Assembly: GCF_000287675.1 (NCBI RefSeq)
Contig: NZ_ALJL01000023.1
Coordinates: forward strand, 124,001-188,000
From: Lachnoanaerobaculum sp. ICM7
GTDB taxonomy: Bacteria > Bacillota > Clostridia > Lachnospirales > Lachnospiraceae
Reading direction: 5' to 3'
DNA: 64,000 nt
The notes under the pieces were generated by a model. It did not search any database. It was not told where the DNA came from and saw only the letters and a program-made list of their open reading frames with translations. A program made the position numbers and the translations under genes. Within the stretch, counting starts at the first letter, position 1, and each line of letters opens with the position of its first letter. Below, piece by piece: positions 58,757 to 64,000 of this stretch.

Positions 58757-60121
58757 ATGGAATATCGTATAGAGCATGACTCTATGGGCAGTATTGAAGT
58801 ACCTGTGGACAAATATTACGGCGCTCAAACAGCAAGAAGTCTTTCAAACTTTAAAATCGGTACCGAAAAAATTCCGATGGAGGTTATAAGAGCATTTGCA
58901 TATCTGAAATCAGCCTGTGCCGCTACAAATCTTGAACTTGGAAAATTGACGGAGGAAAAGTCAAACATTATAAGTAAGGTTTGCAATGAAATACTTGAAG
59001 GTAAACTTGACGAGCACTTTCCGCTCTCCGTATGGCAGACCGGCAGCGGTACTCAAAGCAATATGAATGTAAATGAGGTAATTACCAATAGAGGAAATAA
59101 GATTTTGGGTAAAAAGCTTTTGCATCCGAATGATGATGTAAATATGTCACAAAGTTCAAACGACACCTTCCCCGCCGCAATGCATATAGCCGCAGTCTTG
59201 GAAGTACAGGATAAACTCCTGCCTTCTTTAGAGAAGCTTATACTGGCATTTAAAAAACTTGAAGAGGAAAATAAAGGAATTGTAAAATCCGGAAGAACAC
59301 ATTTACAGGATGCCACTCCTATCGCCTTTTCACAGGAGATAAGCGGATGGAGGGCTTCCCTTGAAAATGATTACAAGCAAATAGAAAGTGCGCTTCCCTT
59401 TATAAAAAAGCTTGCTCTCGGTGCCACTGCTGTAGGTACGGGCCTCAATGCTCCTAAGGGATTTGACACTCTGGTTGCAAAGAATATCTCAAAACTTACC
59501 GGTAAAGATTTTGTCACCGACAGCAATAAATTCCATGCTTTAACTTCAAAATCCGAACTTGCCTTTGTACATGGAGCACTTTCATCTCTTTCAGGCGATT
59601 TGATGAAAACAGCAAATGATATAAGATGGCTTTCAAGCGGTCCAAGATGCGGTTTGGGTGAAATATTTATTCCTGAAAACGAACCCGGAAGCTCAATAAT
59701 GCCCGGAAAAGTAAATCCGACTCAGTGTGAGTCAATGACTATGGTATGTGTACAGGTAATGTCAAATAATACGGCTGTAAATATGGCATCAAGCCAGGGA
59801 AATTTTGAGCTGAATGTATTTATGCCTGTGCTTATCCATAACTTCCTTCAGTCTGTCAGAATTTTATCTGAAGGAATGGACTCATTCAGAGTTCACTGTG
59901 TGTGCGGTATCAAGGCAAACAAACAAAAAATGCATGAAAATCTGCATAATTCACTGATGCTTGTAACCGCAATCAGTCCATATATCGGATATGAGAACGC
60001 TGCAAAAGTTGCCAAGCTTGCACATGAGAAAAATATTTCTCTGAAAGAGGCGACTCTTGTCATGAATCTTATGACAGAGGAAAAATTTGATGAGGTATTT
60101 AAACCTGAAGAAATGATATAA
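58757..60121 (+). CDS. fumC: Class II fumarate hydratase
   Basis: 454-aa cytoplasmic enzyme interconverting fumarate and malate. Start region MEYRIEHDSMGSIEVPVDKY then YGAQTARSL, catalytic loop GSSIMPGKVNPTQCE (Ser in the SS-loop), substrate segments QTGSGTQSNMNVNEV and SGRTHLQDATPI. Full length, all class II features. Shine-Dalgarno TTAGGAGAAAAC. Followed by a MATE gene after 14 bp. Confidence 0.97.
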   Translation: MEYRIEHDSMGSIEVPVDKYYGAQTARSLSNFKIGTEKIPMEVIRAFAYLKSACAATNLELGKLTEEKSNIISKVCNEILEGKLDEHFPLSVWQTGSGTQSNMNVNEVITNRGNKILGKKLLHPNDDVNMSQSSNDTFPAAMHIAAVLEVQDKLLPSLEKLILAFKKLEEENKGIVKSGRTHLQDATPIAFSQEISGWRASLENDYKQIESALPFIKKLALGATAVGTGLNAPKGFDTLVAKNISKLTGKDFVTDSNKFHALTSKSELAFVHGALSSLSGDLMKTANDIRWLSSGPRCGLGEIFIPENEPGSSIMPGKVNPTQCESMTMVCVQVMSNNTAVNMASSQGNFELNVFMPVLIHNFLQSVRILSEGMDSFRVHCVCGIKANKQKMHENLHNSLMLVTAISPYIGYENAAKVAKLAHEKNISLKEATLVMNLMTEEKFDEVFKPEEMI

Positions 60122-60135
60122 AAGAAAGGATATTT

Positions 60136-61506
60136 ATGCAACAAACCAAGAAGCAGGATATGACCAAGGGGAATATTACCTTCGGGCTTTTATTATTCTT
60201 CTTCCCCATACTCCTTGGAACTTTCTTCCAACAGCTGTATAACACTGCAGATGCCGTTATCGTAGGTCAAAATGTCGGAAAGCTCGGACTTGCGGCCGTA
60301 GGTGGAACCACAAGTACAATAATCAATCTTTTTATAGGCGTTTTTGTAGGATTATCCTCCGGTTTCAGTGTAATCGTCTCACAACACTATGGTGCAAAAA
60401 ATGATAGGCTTGTAAGTATATGCGTTCATACTTCAATTGCATTTTCACTTATAGTGGGAATCATAGTCAGTATATTAGGTATAATATTTTCAAAGACAAT
60501 GCTTGCAAATATGAATATTCCGGATGATATGATGTCTATGGCATTACCCTATCTTCAAATATACTTTCTGGGACTTGCACCTAATCTTATCTACAATATG
60601 GGAGCCGGACTTCTTCGTGCTGTAGGTGATTCCAAAACTCCGCTTATATTCCTTGTTATAAGCTGTTTTGTGAATATAGTTTTAGACATTATATTGATAC
60701 GCTATATGAATATGGGCGTAACAGGTGCAGCAATTGCAACCGTTACATCGCAAATAATCAGTGCAGTATTGGTTATTATAGTGCTCTATAAAAGAAATGA
60801 TGCATTAAAATTAAGATTAAAAAATTTACAAATAAATTTTTCGGAGCTCAGGAAAATGATAAGTATAGGTACTGCCGCAGGAATGCAGTCTGCCATGTAC
60901 ACCATTGCAAATATACTTATTCAAGCATCTATAAACAGTCTCGGTACCGATACAATTGCCGCCTTTACCGCCTACGGTAAAATAGACACTCTCTTTTGGA
61001 TGACTATACAGTCTCTCGGAATCTCCGTTACCACCTTCACCGGACAAAACTTCGGCTACGGTAATAAAGAAAGAGTAAAAAAAGGAATAATATACGGAAT
61101 GATTTTATCTGTCGTAGTTACCGGAATAGTAATGATAATGTTAAAGCTCTTTGGAAGAAGTATTTATACCCTGTTTACCAAGGACGAGAATGTGTTAAAG
61201 ATAGGTACGGATATGCTGAATTTTATGGTTGTCGCCTTCCCGGCATACATTATTATTGAGATCTTCTCAGGGTCTCTCAGAGGAATCGGTGACAGCTGGA
61301 TACCTATGATAATGACCGCCGGAGGTGTATGCGTACTTCGAATAGTCTGGATAATTGTAATGGTACCGAAATTCCCGAATTTCTATACAATACTCTGGGC
61401 TTATCCGCTTTCATGGATAATAACCAGCACACTGTTTTTGATATATATGTTCGGCTTCAGCAAGATGAAGCTTTGGTTAAAATCCAATATATATACTATT
61501 GATTAA
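60136..61506 (+). CDS. MATE-family efflux transporter
   Basis: 456-aa membrane protein with 12 predicted helices in two repeats. FFQQLYNTADAVIVGQNVG near residue 30-50 and the mirrored GISVTTFTGQNFGYGNKERV in the second half are MATE signatures, as is LRAVGDSKTPLIF. Exports cationic drugs or metabolites with Na+ or H+; substrate unknown. Downstream of fumC in the same direction. Confidence 0.93.
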   Translation: MQQTKKQDMTKGNITFGLLLFFFPILLGTFFQQLYNTADAVIVGQNVGKLGLAAVGGTTSTIINLFIGVFVGLSSGFSVIVSQHYGAKNDRLVSICVHTSIAFSLIVGIIVSILGIIFSKTMLANMNIPDDMMSMALPYLQIYFLGLAPNLIYNMGAGLLRAVGDSKTPLIFLVISCFVNIVLDIILIRYMNMGVTGAAIATVTSQIISAVLVIIVLYKRNDALKLRLKNLQINFSELRKMISIGTAAGMQSAMYTIANILIQASINSLGTDTIAAFTAYGKIDTLFWMTIQSLGISVTTFTGQNFGYGNKERVKKGIIYGMILSVVVTGIVMIMLKLFGRSIYTLFTKDENVLKIGTDMLNFMVVAFPAYIIIEIFSGSLRGIGDSWIPMIMTAGGVCVLRIVWIIVMVPKFPNFYTILWAYPLSWIITSTLFLIYMFGFSKMKLWLKSNIYTID

Positions 61507-61512
61507 CAAAAA

Positions 61513-61550
61513 GGCTGTAACTTAATTTTTCATAAGTTACAGCCCCACTT
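61513..61550. terminator. Bidirectional terminator between MATE and alarmone-synthetase genes
   Basis: 12-bp perfect stem GGCTGTAACTTA (61513-61524) / TAAGTTACAGCC (61533-61544). TTTTT follows on the plus strand (CCACTTTTT) and on the minus strand. Confidence 0.85.
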
Positions 61551-61551
61551 T

Positions 61552-62265
61552 TTATCTCGGTTTTCTTACTTCTATACCTCTTGACTCTATGCTTTGTCTT
61601 ATATTAAGCATTTGTTGGTCCGTATTTGCTATCACATCGGCACATTCCTTAAGCTGTCTTTCAACATCATCGGAATCAATAAAATCTTTTTTGTATTTCA
61701 GCTGATGATCAAGGCTCGCCCAAAAATCCATGGCAATAGTCCTTATCTGTACCTCAACCCTCATAGGCTGCTTTTTCTCCGAGAAAAATACCGGTATCTC
61801 GATAATAAGATGGTAAGAGCGATATCCGTTTTCCTTCGGCTTTTTTATATAATCCTTTACAGCAATCAGTTTTACATCGTCCTGTCTTGTAAGCATATTC
61901 GCCACTTCATAAATATCATCAAGAAATGAACAGATAACTCTTATACCTGCCACATCATCCAGATTATTGACTATTGAATCAAGTGTAAGCGGAAGTCCGC
62001 GCCTTTTTAACTTTTCCACAATGCTTTTCGGCTTTTTTACTCTTGATTTTATCACCTCTATAGGGTTTCTTCTGTTTTTAACAGACAGTTCATCGTTTAA
62101 AACTTCCAACTTTGTCTTTACTTCCCTGATCGCACAGGTATACATCATCATGGCCTCTTGAAATTTCTGTGCCATTTCGTGTATTTCTTCAGGTATCTGT
62201 ACCAAATCGGGAACTTGTACAATGGACTGCTCCAATTCGTTATTCGGGTTATTTGATATATACAT
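61552..62265 (-). CDS. Small alarmone synthetase, RelQ/YjbM type
   Basis: 237-aa protein consisting of a single (p)ppGpp synthetase domain, without the hydrolase or regulatory domains of RelA/SpoT. Landmarks: RVKKPKSIVEKLKRRGLPLT, NNLDDVAGIRVICSFLDDIY, DYIKKPKENGYRSYHLIIEI, RVEVQIRTIAMDFWASLDHQ. Makes (p)ppGpp or pppApp-like alarmones from ATP and GDP/GTP. Monocistronic behind the bidirectional terminator. Confidence 0.93.
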   Translation of the reverse strand: MYISNNPNNELEQSIVQVPDLVQIPEEIHEMAQKFQEAMMMYTCAIREVKTKLEVLNDELSVKNRRNPIEVIKSRVKKPKSIVEKLKRRGLPLTLDSIVNNLDDVAGIRVICSFLDDIYEVANMLTRQDDVKLIAVKDYIKKPKENGYRSYHLIIEIPVFFSEKKQPMRVEVQIRTIAMDFWASLDHQLKYKKDFIDSDDVERQLKECADVIANTDQQMLNIRQSIESRGIEVRKPR

Positions 62266-62317
62266 AAGCTCTCCACTTCTTTTGCATACTCTTACCGGTA
62301 TATGCCGGTCAAAATAA

Positions 62318-63088
62318 TTATTTTAAAATATAATCTGCCGCCTCATCAAACCACGGTGCCTCAACATATTCCACAAGACCTGCATCCACCTGTCTTGCCA
62401 CCTCAGGGTCTATAGGCAGTTTTGCAAGCACCTTTAAACCTTCTTTTTTTGCAATCTCATCAATATGACTCTTTCCAAATATCTCATGTCTGCTTCCACA
62501 GTCAGGACATTCAAAATAGCTCATATTTTCAACCAGTCCGAGTATCGGAACATTCATCTTCTTAGCCATGTTTACAGCCTTTGCAACTATCATCGAAACA
62601 AGCTCCTGAGGACTTGTAACTATTATAATTCCGTCAACCGGTATTGACTGGAAAACTGTAAGCGGAACATCACCTGTACCGGGTGGCATATCAACAAACA
62701 TATAGTCGATATTATTCCATACTGTATCCTTCCAAAACTGCTTTACAACACCTGCTATTACAGGACCTCTCCATATAACCGGATCTGTCTCATTCTCTAA
62801 GATGAGATTTGTACTTACTACATTGATTCCTGTATTGGTAGCTGCCGGAATCATAAGCTGATCATATGTAACTCCCAGCTTGCCGCTAAGACCGAATGCC
62901 TTAGGTATGGAAGGTCCTGTAATATCGGCATCTATAATACCTACTCTAAAACCTTTTGACATTGCCTTAACAGCCATCAATGATGTCACAAGGCTTTTAC
63001 CTACTCCACCTTTTCCGGAAACAATACCTATTACTTTGTTTACACTGCTTTGAGGGTCAAGTTCTTCCCTAAATTCATTATTTGCCAT
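62318..63088 (-). CDS. mrp: Mrp/NBP35-family iron-sulfur carrier ATPase (ApbC)
   Basis: P-loop ATPase, 256 aa from the ATG at 63088 (MANNEFREELDPQSSVNKVI). Deviant Walker A GIVSGKGGVGKSLVTSLMAV, switch IDADITGPSIPKAFGL, VDMPPGTGDVPLTVFQSIPV, and the scaffold C-x-x-C FECPDCGSRHEIFG. Helps assemble Fe-S clusters. The frame is open to 63154, but a -10 TATAAT (63161-63166) would put transcription start right there, so the downstream ATG is preferred. Its only purine-rich site (AGAAAGGAAA, 63118-63127) is about 30 nt away, with a hairpin between. Confidence 0.93.
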   Translation of the reverse strand: MANNEFREELDPQSSVNKVIGIVSGKGGVGKSLVTSLMAVKAMSKGFRVGIIDADITGPSIPKAFGLSGKLGVTYDQLMIPAATNTGINVVSTNLILENETDPVIWRGPVIAGVVKQFWKDTVWNNIDYMFVDMPPGTGDVPLTVFQSIPVDGIIIVTSPQELVSMIVAKAVNMAKKMNVPILGLVENMSYFECPDCGSRHEIFGKSHIDEIAKKEGLKVLAKLPIDPEVARQVDAGLVEYVEAPWFDEAADYILK

Positions 63089-63098
63089 ATTAAAACCG

Positions 63099-63127
63099 CA
63101 TAGACTTTTGTCTATGATTTCCTTTCT
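63099..63127 (-). promoter_or_regulatory. Hairpin between Shine-Dalgarno and start codon of mrp
   Basis: On the minus strand: AGAAAGGAAA (63127-63118), two bases, a perfect 7-bp hairpin CATAGAC-AAAA-GTCTATG (63116-63099), then 10 bases to ATG 63088. Folding would bring the ribosome site to about 12 nt from the start; unfolding would separate them by 30. Possible translational switch. Confidence 0.45.
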
Positions 63128-63220
63128 TACTTTTATGATTACTCTATTGAGCACAAAGTAATTATACTAAAATAATCAATATTTTTCTATGCGTTTTGTT
63201 ACATATCTGACTTTTATATT

Positions 63221-64000
63221 TTAAATCTTCTCCACAACCTTTACATTGTCGTTGCCAAGTCTCTCTGCAAGTATTCTGACAGCATCATCTGCCGGCACTC
63301 CCCACTCACCGCCAAGATCCTTTTTTGCTCTTTCTTTTTTCAGATATATAATTACGCTGTCATTTCCGCTCATCATACCTATATCTGTAAGAAGATTTCC
63401 AAGATCCTCTTCATAGCTTTCCTTATCGGCATACTGTATCCAAAGTTCTTTTTTAACTCTTCCGAACTCTCTTACAGTATCTACTATGAGTTTGCCTTCC
63501 TCTTCTCCCGAGGTGTCAACTCTCCCCTTAACAAATACTTTTCCACCTTCTACCAGCTCATTGCCGTAGTTTTCAAATGCTTTAGGAAATACAACAAGTT
63601 CCACTCTCCCATACAGATCTTCCAGAGTGCATATTGCCATCATATCGCCTTTTTTGGTAAATCTTTTATTTACCTCAACCAGCAATCCGCCAATGGTCAA
63701 CTTAATTCCCGACTCTAAAGGAATCTCTCCGTTTTCATCCGGATAAAAGTCAATGCTTCTTGCATCGGAGTGTTTTTCCAAAAGTAAAATATATTCTTCC
63801 AGAGGATGCCCGCTGACGTACATTCCCATAACTTCCATCTCATATTTTAGAAGTTCTTCTTTCGGATACTCTTCTATATGAATGAGTTCAGACACAAAGC
63901 TATCCTTATCCTCTTCACTTACCACATCAAAAAATGACATCTGACCCGGTATTACCGCCTTGCTCTCCTTGGACTTCTTATCTATGAAAAGTTCCGCATT
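63221..64000 (-). CDS. dnaE: DNA polymerase III alpha subunit DnaE, C-terminal part (runs off right edge)
   Basis: The last 259 codons of a replicative polymerase; the frame is open at 64000. The sequence GQMSFFDVVSEEDK (Q-M-S-L/F-F-D) and the following SELIHIEEYPKEELLKYEME then GMYVSGHPLEEY mark the C-terminal segment of DnaE, followed by an OB-fold (ESGIKLTIGGLLVEVNKRFT, MAICTLEDLYGRVELVVFPK) and the closing IIYLKKERAKKDLGG ... AVRILAERLGNDNVKVV. The polymerase core lies outside the window. Confidence 0.92.
   Translation of the reverse strand, partial: NAELFIDKKSKESKAVIPGQMSFFDVVSEEDKDSFVSELIHIEEYPKEELLKYEMEVMGMYVSGHPLEEYILLLEKHSDARSIDFYPDENGEIPLESGIKLTIGGLLVEVNKRFTKKGDMMAICTLEDLYGRVELVVFPKAFENYGNELVEGGKVFVKGRVDTSGEEEGKLIVDTVREFGRVKKELWIQYADKESYEEDLGNLLTDIGMMSGNDSVIIYLKKERAKKDLGGEWGVPADDAVRILAERLGNDNVKVVEKI

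Noticed and set aside
1-64000. CRISPR array, rRNA operon, prophage or replication origin
   Set aside because: No regularly spaced repeats, no rRNA-like sequence, no phage structural or integrase genes, and no DnaA-box cluster with dnaA/dnaN were seen.

Overview
This low-G+C window reads like a chromosome segment of a Gram-positive anaerobe in the Clostridia, most likely Lachnospiraceae. The support is an anaerobic (class III) ribonucleotide reductase, many lipoprotein-type ABC binding proteins, a YesM/YesN-type two-component system, choline-binding-type wall repeats (GWW/WYY), AGAAAGGAGG-type Shine-Dalgarno sites and consensus sigma-A promoters. An oral Lachnospiraceae such as Lachnoanaerobaculum would fit, but that is inference from protein style, not a match.

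Layout. 1-4670: a TRAP transporter (dctP-Q-M, running off the left edge) behind a two-component system. 4732-8454: aroF-nrdG-cysteine-peptidase-like operon, divergent from tyrS across a mirror-image promoter pair. 8465-13864: a decayed nested mobile island between tyrS and nrdD. An outer pair of inverted repeats (15/16 identical) surrounds an IS1634-type element with perfect 14-bp ends, whose transposase gene is split by about 2.75 kb of polymorphic-toxin and immunity debris. 13925-16093: nrdD, whose promoter carries NrdR boxes. 16361-23614 (plus strand): an FMN-dependent hydroxyacid oxidase-like gene, a five-gene peptide/nickel-family ABC transporter, and a DUF3290-DUF421 membrane pair. 23692-33632 (minus strand): an HD protein, a cysteine-type amino-acid ABC transporter, a secreted CAP-domain wall protein, NUDIX, an OhrR-like regulator, Gpx, TrxB, TrxA, an alanine/sodium symporter and TcdA. 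33720-33836: a probable small RNA in the largest ordinary intergenic gap. 34010-43382: metNIQ, trkAH, a small unknown gene, a leaderless CHAP endolysin-like protein, CvfB, an acyl-ACP thioesterase, a glutamine-amidotransferase-like hydrolase and tRNA-Gln(CTG). 43441-48661: an oligosaccharide ABC transporter with a heparinase II/III-family lyase. 48840-58686: a long minus-strand housekeeping block that ends in a GH13 protein lacking its catalytic residues plus a membrane-anchored partner. 58757-64000: fumC, a MATE exporter, a small alarmone synthetase, Mrp and the C-terminus of DnaE.

How it works together. Much of the window is nutrient import (organic acids, peptides or nickel, cysteine-like amino acid, methionine, potassium, alanine/glycine, uronate-type oligosaccharide) plus thiol redox and peroxide defence. 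Sulfur amino acids recur (CjaA-like system, MetNIQ, thioredoxin, Gpx, OhrR). dNTP synthesis is split: nrdD is under NrdR boxes, while nrdG is translationally coupled to aroF.

Most unusual items: (1) the candidate small RNA with a UCCUCCC anti-Shine-Dalgarno stretch just 3' of a hairpin; (2) the GH13 pseudoenzyme pair; (3) the mirrored aroF/tyrS promoters built on a perfect 15-bp inverted repeat; (4) the nested IS/toxin island. I saw no CRISPR array, rRNA, integrase or replication origin.
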